Below are positions 1 to 8,374 of a DNA stretch of 11,997 bases, piece after piece (the first letter of the stretch is position 1; each line of letters starts with the position of its first letter). The translations under genes and the position numbers were made by a program. The notes below the pieces were generated by a model. The model searched no databases. It saw nothing but the letters and a program-made list of their open reading frames with translations, and was not told the origin of the DNA. Where the stretch lies: assembly GCA_964518765.1 (NCBI GenBank), contig CAZFJC010000040.1, positions 1-11,997 on the forward strand, given 5' to 3'. Source of the DNA: CAZPNX01 sp964518765. GTDB lineage: Bacteria > Edwardsbacteria > AC1 > EtOH8.

Positions 1-283
1 TGGTCCTATTGTAACATAGAACCTGGACCAGTTTCAGGGGTCAGGTCAAAACGGTTCAACATAATGCAAATAGCGTCGGTTTAAAAGCAGCCAGGCTAAA
101 ACCGGCGTTCAGTCATGTATTCGAGACAAAGACACGGCAAAGTGACACGCAGGGAAAAGTATGACCAGAGGGTCCATTGTAATCCCTTGGGTGAAAAGGG
201 TATGTGAAACGAAACAATTTCTTCGTCTGGCCCGATATATGCTTGTTCAATAATATGGGATTTGATAGAGAACGCTATCTATA
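1..283. other. upstream region of the sensor kinase, no gene seen
   Basis: No convincing reading frame is present. The stretch is more AT-rich than the kinase gene that follows. A TATAAT string at 280-285 overlaps the kinase start codon, so it cannot serve as the -10 box for that start, and no well-spaced -35 partner was found. The kinase promoter must lie in this stretch but I could not place it. A CCCTT/AAGGG pair near 190-210 gives only a 5-bp hairpin. Confidence 0.5.
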
Positions 284-1939
284 ATGAAGAAGAGGCTGTT
301 CAATCAATCGGCCAAGAGCACCATCCTCACCATGAGATGGCTGATCGTTTTGCTTCTTATCTTCATGGCCGGATACAGCGCCAAGGGATTGACGAGCGAC
401 AGCGCTAATTTCATCCTGGCGGTGGCCATCGTCGCCCTCAACAGCCTGGTGTCGCTGGTGCCGGAAAGGCTCTTCGACCGCTCCTGGTTCACGTACCTCC
501 TCTTCGTGCTTGACATCCTCTTCGTCTCGGCCATGATCTATTTTGCCGAGGGCATCAACACCGATTTCTACCTGGTGTACTTCCTGTCCATCTTCATGTC
601 CAGCATCGGCCAGTCGGTCGGGAGCGCGCTTCCGGTGGCGGTGATTGCTTCGGTCCTGTACGGCTGGCTGGCCTATCTGCAGGGCGGCGGGGAGATGCTG
701 GGCCAGCCGGCCTTTTGGCTGAGGATGCCGTTCTTCTTCCTGATCGCCATTTTCAGCAGTTTCTGGGCAGGGCAGGTTCAGAGCGAGCGGCGCAAAAAAG
801 AGGAGGTAGAGCGATTCAATCTGAGGTTGGAGAGGGAGATCGAACAGGCTACCGAAGAGATCAGGAAAACAGGGGAGAGCAACAAGATACTGAAAGAGTA
901 CAACGAGAACATCTTGGCCAGTATAGCGAGCGGTGTGGTAGTGGTCGACGTGGAGGGCACGATCACCACCTTCAATCGGGAAGCAAGTCGTATCTTCGGG
1001 TTGCCTTCGGCCCAGACATTAGGCAAGCCAATATCCGTCGTACCTGAACTGACTTCCCTGGGCGAGCTCCTGTCGCTGACCATGGAGTGCGGCCGGCCTC
1101 AGAGTCGAAGGGAGATGCGCGCCTCCGCCAGTGGCGGGCGGGAAATGGTGCTGGACGTGTCCACCTCGATACTTCACAATCAGACGGCGCGTACCAACGG
1201 AGCGATAGCAGTGTTTACCGATCTTACCAGCACCAGGTCGCTGGAGGAGCGGGTGCGCCAGACCGAAAAGCTGGCGGTGCTGGGAGAAATGGCGGCGGTC
1301 ATGGCCCACGAGATAAGGAATCCCTTGAACTCGATCGCCGGGTTCGCGCAGCTTATAGAGCACAAAGGAACGACCGATCCCGACCTGATGCGCTACGTGC
1401 GGATAATCGTCCAGGAGGCTTTCCGTGTCGATTCGATCATATCCGACATACTGGACTTCGCCCATCGGAAGGAATCAAAGACAAGCGAGGTCAACCTGGT
1501 CGAACTGGTGAACAAGGTGGTAAAAAACAAGGATGAGTTGCTCAGGGACCGGGGGGCAGAAGTTATACTCGACGTCATTCGCCCATTGCCGGCGGTCCTG
1601 GGAGATCCGGGCCGGCTGGAAAGATTGATGACCAACCTGATCAACAACGCGCGGGAGGCCACAGGCCCGTGCGGCGAGGTGAAAGTGAGCGTAAAGCCGG
1701 GGCTTCGTGACAAAGAGAGCGGAGTGGAGGTCTCGGTCTCGGACAATGGATGCGGCATCAGCCCGGAGATGAAAGAAGAAATATTCAAGCCGTTCTTCAC
1801 CACTAAGTCATCCGGCACAGGGCTTGGTCTGGCTATAGTGCGGAAGATCGTGGAGGAGCACCGGGGTGATATAACGGTGGAGAGCTGGCCGGGGAATGGG
1901 ACCACCTTCCGCCTTTTCCTGCCAGCTCCGGCTGTTTAA
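284..1939 (+). CDS. membrane PAS-domain sensor histidine kinase
   Basis: Sensor kinase of a two-component system, 551 aa, inner membrane. About six hydrophobic segments (roughly residues 17-31, 43-60, 70-88, 93-107, 116-132, 147-163) form an N-terminal sensor without a recognised ligand. A charged coiled-coil linker (about 168-205) leads to one PAS domain (about 206-320). The HisKA H-box AHEIRNPL places the phospho-accepting histidine at H342. The ATPase domain has the N-box NLINNAREA (N455), G1 DNGCG (487-491), F-box FKPFFTTK (501-508) and G2 GTGLGL (511-516). All catalytic motifs are intact, so it should be active. There is no strong Shine-Dalgarno before ATG 284; the start is kept because a basic N-terminus precedes the first membrane helix. 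Two receiver genes follow on the same strand, 22 and 6 nt apart, and are its likely partners. The signal sensed is unknown. Confidence 0.93.
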   Translation: MKKRLFNQSAKSTILTMRWLIVLLLIFMAGYSAKGLTSDSANFILAVAIVALNSLVSLVPERLFDRSWFTYLLFVLDILFVSAMIYFAEGINTDFYLVYFLSIFMSSIGQSVGSALPVAVIASVLYGWLAYLQGGGEMLGQPAFWLRMPFFFLIAIFSSFWAGQVQSERRKKEEVERFNLRLEREIEQATEEIRKTGESNKILKEYNENILASIASGVVVVDVEGTITTFNREASRIFGLPSAQTLGKPISVVPELTSLGELLSLTMECGRPQSRREMRASASGGREMVLDVSTSILHNQTARTNGAIAVFTDLTSTRSLEERVRQTEKLAVLGEMAAVMAHEIRNPLNSIAGFAQLIEHKGTTDPDLMRYVRIIVQEAFRVDSIISDILDFAHRKESKTSEVNLVELVNKVVKNKDELLRDRGAEVILDVIRPLPAVLGDPGRLERLMTNLINNAREATGPCGEVKVSVKPGLRDKESGVEVSVSDNGCGISPEMKEEIFKPFFTTKSSGTGLGLAIVRKIVEEHRGDITVESWPGNGTTFRLFLPAPAV

Positions 1940-1961
1940 CGAAAGGGACGGAGATCATGCC

Positions 1962-2333
1962 ATGAAAAGGATACTCATCGCCGACGACGAAGCCAACATC
2001 AGACTGCTCTTTGACGAGCTTCTGAGTACCGATGGTTACCAGGTGACCACGGTGGGCTCGGGACGGGAGGCCCTGAGGAAACTGATGAAGGAGCCTTTCG
2101 ACCTGCTGGTGGCCGACATCAAGATGCCGGACATCAACGGCCTGGAGCTGCTGGAGAGGATCAGGGAGCTCAGGAACGGCATCCCGGTCATTATCTGCAC
2201 CTCCTATAAGCACCTGCAGGACGATTACATCGTGGGAACTTCGGGCGTATCGGCCTACGTCACCAAACCCGTCAACCTGGACGATTTACGGAGCAAGATA
2301 CGCGGCATCCTGGAAACGGGATCCGCGGCCTGA
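1962..2333 (+). CDS. stand-alone response regulator receiver protein (first of two)
   Basis: CheY-like single receiver domain, 123 aa, cytoplasmic. Acidic pocket D8/D9, phospho-acceptor D52 (VADIKMPD), switch residue T80 and conserved K102 (TKP) are all present. There is no DNA-binding or enzymatic output domain, so it probably acts by protein-protein contact or as a phosphotransfer intermediate. The frame is open upstream into the kinase gene, but ATG 1962 is preferred: it has a GGAG Shine-Dalgarno at 1950-1953 with 8 nt spacing, and the protein then begins with the canonical first beta strand (MKRILIADD). It starts 22 nt after the kinase stop, indicating co-transcription and a likely role as substrate of H342. 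Confidence 0.93.
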   Translation: MKRILIADDEANIRLLFDELLSTDGYQVTTVGSGREALRKLMKEPFDLLVADIKMPDINGLELLERIRELRNGIPVIICTSYKHLQDDYIVGTSGVSAYVTKPVNLDDLRSKIRGILETGSAA

Positions 2334-2339
2334 AGGGTC

Positions 2340-2717
2340 ATGATGAAGCGAATCCTGGTGGCGGACGACGACAGAAACGTCCTTTATCTCATCTCCGAGG
2401 TCCTGTCACGGTCAGAATTCGAGGTGAGCCAGGCGGTCAACGGGGACCAGGCCCTTAAAATGGCCAGAGAAACCGAGCCGGACCTGGTTCTTCTGGATAT
2501 CATGATGCCGGGCCTCGATGGAATCGAGGTATGTCGGGCTTTGAAGTCAGATCCTGCCACAAAAGGCTTAAAAGTGATCATGGTGACGGCAAAGACGGGG
2601 AGGAAGGATATCGAAGCTGGGCAATCGGCAGGGGCGGATTATTACATTACAAAACCCTTTAAACTCTCGGAGCTGATTGGAATTATCGAATCACTTATCG
2701 GGCCAAGTAAAATTTAG
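2340..2717 (+). CDS. stand-alone response regulator receiver protein (second of two)
   Basis: Second CheY-like receiver, 125 aa, cytoplasmic, no output domain. D10/D11 acidic pocket, phospho-acceptor D53 (LLDIMMPGLDG), T83 and K105 (TKPF) are intact. The alpha4-beta5 face (GQSAGADYYITKPF) resembles PleD/Spo0F-type receivers more than the first regulator does, so the pair is not a recent duplication. An AAGGG Shine-Dalgarno at 2333-2337 overlaps the preceding stop. It lies only 2 nt before ATG 2340 but 5 nt before the second ATG at 2343, so translation may begin at 2343, one residue shorter. Overlap of stop and ribosome-binding site suggests translational coupling. Possible uses are a phosphorelay, a phosphate sink, or a second output of the same kinase; sequence does not decide. 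Confidence 0.92.
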   Translation: MMKRILVADDDRNVLYLISEVLSRSEFEVSQAVNGDQALKMARETEPDLVLLDIMMPGLDGIEVCRALKSDPATKGLKVIMVTAKTGRKDIEAGQSAGADYYITKPFKLSELIGIIESLIGPSKI

Positions 2718-2882
2718 AAAACTAAATAAGAAAACGATAAAAAAGAAAGGGTCTTCTGGGTTTATAGTGGGTAAAAAACGAACGTTTGTGAGCTTTAGAG
2801 GGTTGTTTAAAAAGTCGAAACTCGCGTAATTACTGGACTTACGGCTTCAGTCACTTTAAATATCACAAGCTATATACACCTT

Positions 2883-2920
2883 GGTAAAACGTGCCACGTT
2901 TTGCATCAAAGGTAAAACGT
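2883..2920. repeat. palindrome plus direct repeat, operator-like
   Basis: A perfect palindrome, AAAACGTG-C-CACGTTTT, occupies 2886-2902. The decamer GGTAAAACGT occurs at 2883-2892 and again at 2911-2920, with start points 28 bp apart. Such an arrangement is typical of a regulator binding site, but no gene starts nearby, so the role is unknown. Confidence 0.45.
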
Positions 2921-3060
2921 TTAGATGGGCGTCAATTCTATGTTACAGACCAATTGAACATGGTAAAATACCCACACTAAACCCGGAAGAGCCAAAAGAA
3001 AAAACCGTGTATAGTTCACATTTTTTAATCAAATTTGACTGAAGTAAATGCCATTTTCAC

Positions 3061-3093
3061 TGGATTTCCAACAAAAAAACAGGTGGAAATCCA
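3061..3093. repeat. 10-bp perfect inverted repeat
   Basis: Arms TGGATTTCCA (3061-3070) and TGGAAATCCA (3084-3093) are exact reverse complements with a 13-nt A-rich spacer. It could form a hairpin in RNA or bind a protein dimer. It is not followed by a T run, so a terminator reading to the right is unlikely. Confidence 0.45.
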
Positions 3094-3183
3094 TTCCCTG
3101 GGAAAGGGTAAAAAATATTAAATAATTAATTGGTAATAAATTCCCCCAAAACCCAGACCGCCAGAACAGGCTGTCCGCACCCA

Positions 3184-3214
3184 GAAGCCCCCGGGATCGC
3201 CTCCCGGGGGCTTC
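3184..3214. repeat. strong GC-rich hairpin, 13-bp perfect stem
   Basis: Arms at 3184-3196 and 3202-3214 (core GCCCCCGGGA / TCCCGGGGGC) pair perfectly around a 5-nt loop (TCGCC). Neither strand has a T tract after the stem, so it is not a classical rho-independent terminator. It may be a transcription barrier at the edge of the integrase module, a REP-like element or the end of a lost gene. Confidence 0.55.
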
Positions 3215-3356
3215 AAACGCAGTGTTTACGGGCCCGGTTACACTTTCGACCCAAGATCATGAAAACCGAAAATTTTTCTATCGGGCCTCCGGGGCGTTTC
3301 CCGCCGCCGCAACGGCAACTCCTACAAGGCATTGTAAAATACCCCCTTAAAACCAC

Positions 3357-3379
3357 TGACCTAACATAGTGTTAGGTCA
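3357..3379. promoter_or_regulatory. perfect 23-bp palindrome upstream of the excisionase gene (operator candidate)
   Basis: Arms TGACCTAACA (3357-3366) and TGTTAGGTCA (3370-3379) are exact reverse complements around a 3-bp centre, TAG. It lies 11 bp before a consensus TTGACA at 3391-3396. Length and symmetry fit binding of a homodimeric repressor. No resident repressor gene is visible in the module. Confidence 0.5.
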
Positions 3380-3390
3380 AAACGCCGCCA

Positions 3391-3418
3391 TTGACAAAAC
3401 ACGATTAATGGTTAATCT
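3391..3418 (+). promoter_or_regulatory. possible promoter with overlapping palindrome, excisionase gene
   Basis: TTGACA at 3391-3396 is a consensus -35. The best -10 at 16 bp spacing (TAATCT, 3413-3418) is poor. A second palindrome, GATTAA-TGG-TTAATC (3403-3417), covers the spacer and the -10 position, as expected for a repressible promoter. The start of the excisionase gene lies about 165 nt downstream. Confidence 0.3.
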
Positions 3419-3581
3419 TAGACATAGACCATATGACGACAGGCCGGAAGCTCTCCGGGCGAGAAAGGCCTCGATATACATGCACAACAACGCTTTGGCA
3501 TCCATCGTGTTGTCGACTTCGCCAGCAAGGCGGCATGCGCGTCCCGCGTGCTCCCGTCGTCAGCGGACGGAAGGAACACAA

Positions 3582-3875
3582 ATGAAAGGGAACGAATCTG
3601 AACAAACCAGTGCCAAGAAACTCCTGAGCGTCAAGAAGGCGGTGCCGGTGACCGGCCTATCGCGCCACCCCCTGTACGCCTGGGTCCACCAGAGGCGCAT
3701 CCCGCACATCAAGCTGGGGAGCCGGGTGGTGCTCGACCGCTGGATCGAGTCCAGGAATGTCCAGGAGGCCGTCTGGGGGATCTGGGGGCGCCAAGGGCTA
3801 GCAAACATGGGGGAGGGCAGGGGCGGCGGAAGCCCCGCCTGGCCCGGCCATATGTTAATTGACATCGAAAGCTGA
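3582..3875 (+). CDS. excisionase-like helix-turn-helix DNA-binding protein
   Basis: Small DNA-binding protein, 97 aa, of the MerR/excisionase-like HTH type. Residues 13-56 (LLSVKKAVPVTGLSRHPLYA, then WVHQRRIPHIKLGSRVVLD) follow the family pattern: helix-turn-helix, then the wing motif in which R-I-P-H-I-x-L-G precedes a basic strand. Its expected role is to bind att-site DNA and control recombination direction, or to regulate the integrase promoter. The open frame extends 71 codons upstream, but ATG 3582 is chosen because AAGGA (3571-3575) sits 6 nt before it and the HTH then begins close to the N-terminus. The tail (about 61-97) is glycine- and tryptophan-rich and unlike the family, possibly a decayed or out-of-frame end. 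The broken integrase follows about 20 nt downstream, and its promoter -35 lies inside this gene's last codons. Confidence 0.7.
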   Translation: MKGNESEQTSAKKLLSVKKAVPVTGLSRHPLYAWVHQRRIPHIKLGSRVVLDRWIESRNVQEAVWGIWGRQGLANMGEGRGGGSPAWPGHMLIDIES

Positions 3876-3888
3876 AAAGTGGTAAAAT
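3859..3888 (+). promoter_or_regulatory. strong promoter for the integrase, predicts a leaderless transcript
   Basis: TTGACA (3859-3864), an 18-bp spacer and TAAAAT (3883-3888) match the sigma-70 consensus well. TG at 3880-3881 makes the -10 extended. Transcription would start about 7 nt after the -10, at or next to ATG 3895. No Shine-Dalgarno precedes that ATG. The promoter lies inside the end of the excisionase gene. Confidence 0.6.
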
Positions 3889-3894
3889 GTGATC

Positions 3895-4934
3895 ATGGTT
3901 ATTTTCAAGGCAAAGGATAAATATTTCATAGACTACCGGGTCCACGGGCGCAGGGTGCGCCAGGGAGTCGGGCCCAGCAGGAAGGCGGCCGAGCAGGCCC
4001 TGGCGGTGCGCAAGGCCGCGATCGTTCAGGGGCGCTACCATACAACCTTTGCCGAACTGGCCGGGCAGTACCTGCCGCTGGCCAGGGTCAACAAGAGGTC
4101 CTGGGGCCGCGACCAGTCGCAGCTGACCAACCTGCTGCCTGCCTTCGGCGCCAGGCGGCTGGACGGCATCAACCCGCTTTGGATCGGGGAGTACAAGCGG
4201 CAGAGGCTGGAGAAGGTCAGGCCGGCCACGGTCAACCGCGAGCTGGCGCTTTAAAAGTACATGCTGAACCTGGCCGTCAGCTGGAAGAAACTGGCCTCGA
4301 ATCCCGTGAGGGACGTCAGGATGCTCCGGGTGGAAATGTCCAGGACAGGATACCGACCAGGCAGGAGACGAACGCCCTGCTGAGGGCATGCTGCGGCCAC
4401 CTGAGGCCGGTGGTCATCACCGCCCTGCACCCCGGGATGAGGCTGGGCGAGATCCTGGCCCTGAGGTGGGAGCAGGTGGACCTGCGGCAGAGGATGGTGA
4501 CGGTGCTGAACGCCAAGAACGGCAAGGCCAGGAAGATCCCGCTGAACGCTGTCATGATGGAACTTCTGGAAAGACTCAAGGAGGGATCGCGCTCGGATCA
4601 CGTGTTCATGTCGGGCAGGACCAGGCGCCCGGTGTCCGGGATGCGCACCGCCTGGCTTGCCGCCATCCGCAGGTCTGGCATCGCCCGCTGCCGCTTCCAC
4701 GACTTGCGCCACACCTGTGCTTCGCGCATGGTGGCTGGCGGGGTGGACCTGGTGACGGTGAAGGAGATACTGGGCCATTCGACCATCACCATGACGGTCC
4801 GCTACGCGCACTCGGCGCCCGAGAGCAAGAGGAAGGCGGTGGAGGCGCTGGAGCGGGTGATCCCGGAGACCGATGGACAGTTTTTGGACACAAAGGCAAT
4901 TTCGGACAAACTGTCCAGATACTCAACTAGATAA
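3895..4934 (+). pseudogene. tyrosine recombinase/phage-type integrase, broken by a stop and a frameshift
   Basis: Reading starts at ATG 3895 (GTG 3889 also possible) and gives an arm-binding N-terminus (KYFIDYRVHGRRVRQG) and a SAM-like core-binding domain up to a TAA stop at 4252-4254. The same frame continues with integrase-like sequence (MLNLAVSWKKLASNPV), so the stop replaces a sense codon, probably a Leu TTA. Near the A triplet 4334-4336 homology moves back one base; loss of one A would explain this. The catalytic domain then runs to TAA 4932-4934 with every expected residue: Arg (GMRLGE, codon 4440), Lys in NAKNGKARK, HDLRHT (His 4698, Arg 4707), GHS (His 4776) and the nucleophile Tyr (RYAH, codon 4803). 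The repaired length, about 346 aa, is normal for the family. Either it is a recent pseudogene or the lesions are sequencing errors; the conserved 3' half argues that inactivation is recent. Confidence 0.8.
4874..4917. repeat. 10-bp inverted repeat at the 3' end of the integrase
   Basis: Arms TGGACAGTTT (4874-4883) and AAACTGTCCA (4908-4917) are exact reverse complements with 24 nt between them. A further GGACA lies at 4886-4890 and another at 4904-4908. It overlaps the last codons of the integrase and ends 30 bp before the tRNA, so it may be a recombinase-binding site or a hairpin at the integrase mRNA end. Confidence 0.4.
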
Positions 4935-4947
4935 CCTTGAATAGGTT

Positions 4948-5023
<76 letters not shown>

Positions 5024-5066
5024 TGCCTGACTCCAACCCGTCCGCCGAAGTCGCTAAAAATATTTC

Positions 5067-6455
5067 ATGAACAACGACGACAACCAAGGATATAAACCCG
5101 GCCGACTGATGATCAGCGTGGCCGGGATAAGGGGTGTGGTCGGCGAGAGCCTGACCCCGGAGGCCGTGGCTCGCTATGCTGCGGCCTTCGGCACTTTTTT
5201 AGGCCGGGGCAAGGTTGTGCTGGGCCGGGACTCTAGGCCCTCGGGGCAGATACTAGCCATGGCGGCCGAGGCTGGGCTGAGGGCGGCTGGCTGCGACGTG
5301 GTCCGCCTGGGCATCGTACCCACCCCCACTGTCCAATTGATGGTCAAACAACTAAAAGCCAAAGGCGGCATCGCGGTCACCGCCAGTCACAACCCCCCCC
5401 AGTGGAACGCGCTCAAGTTCATCGGCCGAGGCGGAGAGTTTTTGGACAGGGAGGCGGGCAAGGAGTTCCTCGGGCTCCACGACCAGGGGCGTATCGATTA
5501 TGCGCCATATGACAGGCTGGGAGGGGCCTCAGACCATCCCGGCGCCGTCTCCGAGCACGTCGACAGGATTTTGGCACTTCCGTTCATCCCGGTCGCCAAG
5601 ATCAGGAAGAAAAAGTTCAAGGTGGCGGTGGACACCTGCCACGGCGCCGGCGGCCCCATCTTCAAAGAACTGCTGGACCGTCTGGGATGTAAAACAACCT
5701 CCCTCCATCATGAGCCTACGGGAAAATTCTCCAGGTCCATCGAGCCTTTGGCTAGAAACATTACGGAGCTGGAGGCCGCGGTCAAGAAGCTCAAGGCCGA
5801 TGCCGGCTTCGCCACCGACGCCGACGTCGATCGGCTTTCCATCGTCACCGAACAAGGGAAGGCCATCGGCGAGGAATGTACTTTGGCTCTGGCCGCCCAG
5901 TGGAGGCTTTCAAAAAAGCCAGGACTTGTGGTCACCAACCTCTCCACCAGCCGGATGGTGGATGACATCGCCGCCAAGCTGGGGGGCAGGGTGCTGCGGA
6001 CGGCGGTGGGCGAGGCCAACGTGGTGGCCGGCATGAAGAAGGTTCGTGCGGTGCTGGGAGGAGAGGGCAACGGCGGGGTGATCATCCCCGAGCTGCAGTA
6101 TGCCCGGGACGCCTCCGCGGCCATGGTCATGATACTGGCCATGATGGCCGAATCCGGGGAGAAGCTCTCGAAGCTGGCATCAAGCCTGCCGGCCTATCAC
6201 ATGGTCAAGGAGACCTTTCCCTGCCAGACGCCGGCAGTAGCCGTAAAGAAAGTGGCCGTCTTCTTCCACGACCGGCTCCAGGACCACACCGACGGGGTGA
6301 AGGTCTTCTTCGACCACGGTTGGCTGCACGTGCGCGGCTCGGGAACCGAGCCTATCGTTCGGGCCATCGCCGAGTCGTCCGATTCCAAGCAGGCCTACCT
6401 CCTAGCCAAGAAGGCCGGCGAGCTGGCGATGCAGGTTCAAAAAACAGCGGATTGA
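5067..6455 (+). CDS. glmM: phosphoglucosamine mutase-like phosphohexomutase
   Basis: Alpha-D-phosphohexomutase, 462 aa, cytoplasmic. Placed beside glmS, it most likely converts glucosamine-6-phosphate to glucosamine-1-phosphate on the way to UDP-GlcNAc. Four domains are evident. The catalytic serine loop is TASHNPPQWN (S107). The Mg2+ loop is DADVDR (D251, D253, D255, R256), where the usual second-position Gly is Ala. The sugar-binding loop is GEGNGG (332-337). The phosphate-binding loop is RGSGTEP (423-429). The family core begins about residue 15 (MISVAGIRGVVGE), so the first 14 residues are an extension; ATG 5109 is an alternative start. Neither start has a clear Shine-Dalgarno. The GEGNGG loop resembles archaeal-type GlmM/phosphomannomutases rather than the common bacterial GlmM pattern ending in SGH, so phosphomannose or phosphoglucose activity is possible. 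Twelve nt separate it from glmS. Confidence 0.85.
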   Translation: MNNDDNQGYKPGRLMISVAGIRGVVGESLTPEAVARYAAAFGTFLGRGKVVLGRDSRPSGQILAMAAEAGLRAAGCDVVRLGIVPTPTVQLMVKQLKAKGGIAVTASHNPPQWNALKFIGRGGEFLDREAGKEFLGLHDQGRIDYAPYDRLGGASDHPGAVSEHVDRILALPFIPVAKIRKKKFKVAVDTCHGAGGPIFKELLDRLGCKTTSLHHEPTGKFSRSIEPLARNITELEAAVKKLKADAGFATDADVDRLSIVTEQGKAIGEECTLALAAQWRLSKKPGLVVTNLSTSRMVDDIAAKLGGRVLRTAVGEANVVAGMKKVRAVLGGEGNGGVIIPELQYARDASAAMVMILAMMAESGEKLSKLASSLPAYHMVKETFPCQTPAVAVKKVAVFFHDRLQDHTDGVKVFFDHGWLHVRGSGTEPIVRAIAESSDSKQAYLLAKKAGELAMQVQKTAD

Positions 6456-6467
6456 ATTGATAATTCC

Positions 6468-8303
<1,836 letters not shown>

Positions 8304-8316
8304 CCGAAGATTTAGG

Positions 8317-8345
8317 TTGCAAAGCGGACCGATTTCTGGCATAAT
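8317..8345 (+). promoter_or_regulatory. promoter candidate for the cyclase gene
   Basis: TTGCAA (8317-8322), a 17-bp spacer and CATAAT (8340-8345), with an extended TGG at 8337-8339. Start of transcription would fall near 8352, leaving a leader of about 23 nt that contains the AAAGG at 8361-8365 before ATG 8375. The upstream TTG at 8345 would be excluded from such a transcript. Confidence 0.45.
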
Positions 8346-8374
8346 TGAAGCGCACCAAAGAAAGGCTTGTGGCC

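Larger units (their letters stand above)
2718..3356. other. long AT-rich intergenic region with inverted repeats
   Basis: About 640 bp between the receiver gene and the integrase module. It is clearly AT-rich compared with its neighbours up to about 3130, then becomes GC-richer. The only sizeable open frame (3130-3369, 79 codons) runs through a perfect hairpin, has proline- and arginine-rich unstructured content and no ribosome-binding site, so I do not call it a gene. The region contains palindromes at 2886-2902, 3061-3093 and 3184-3214, listed separately. A TGGTAAAAT string at 2961-2969 resembles the extended -10 boxes seen elsewhere in the window but has no well-spaced -35. No terminator for the upstream operon was found. 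Confidence 0.6.
3582..4934 (+). mobile_element. remnant recombination module (xis-int) of an integrative element
   Basis: An excisionase-like gene directly upstream of a tyrosine recombinase, abutting a tRNA gene, is the standard recombination module of integrative elements and prophages. No replication, transfer or phage structural genes are present in the window, and the recombinase is interrupted, so this looks like a decayed remnant. I searched by eye for a duplicated piece of the tRNA elsewhere in the window and found none, so element ends cannot be set. Confidence 0.5.

Noticed and set aside
128..175. String resembling part of a cyclic-di-GMP riboswitch (GACAAAGACACGGCAAAG)
   Set aside because: The conserved core order and the paired helices of that aptamer could not be assembled here.
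280..285. TATAAT overlapping the kinase start codon
   Set aside because: No -35 at suitable spacing, and transcription would begin after the start codon.
2961..3026. Possible small RNA from the TGGTAAAAT box to the T run at 3021-3026
   Set aside because: No well-spaced -35 and only a 3-bp stem before the T run.
3130..3369. 79-codon open frame in the intergenic region
   Set aside because: No ribosome-binding site, no recognisable domain, and it runs straight through the perfect 3184-3214 hairpin; low-complexity Pro/Arg content fits chance.
3369..3581. Upstream extension of the excisionase frame (71 extra codons)
   Set aside because: The extension lacks family similarity, and ATG 3582 has a well-placed AAGGA; the extension also covers the palindromes and the promoter candidate.
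3709..4811. Long minus-strand open frames opposite the integrase and elsewhere (also opposite glmS and the cyclase)
   Set aside because: They mirror GC-rich coding genes on the plus strand, are rich in His/Pro/Arg/Gly without domains, and overlap well-supported genes.
6456..6467. glmS ribozyme before glmS
   Set aside because: Only 12 nt separate the mutase stop from the glmS start, far too short for the ribozyme.
8345..8374. TTG start adding ten residues to the cyclase
   Set aside because: The TTG overlaps the predicted -10 box and has no ribosome-binding site, whereas ATG 8375 has AAAGG at 9 nt.
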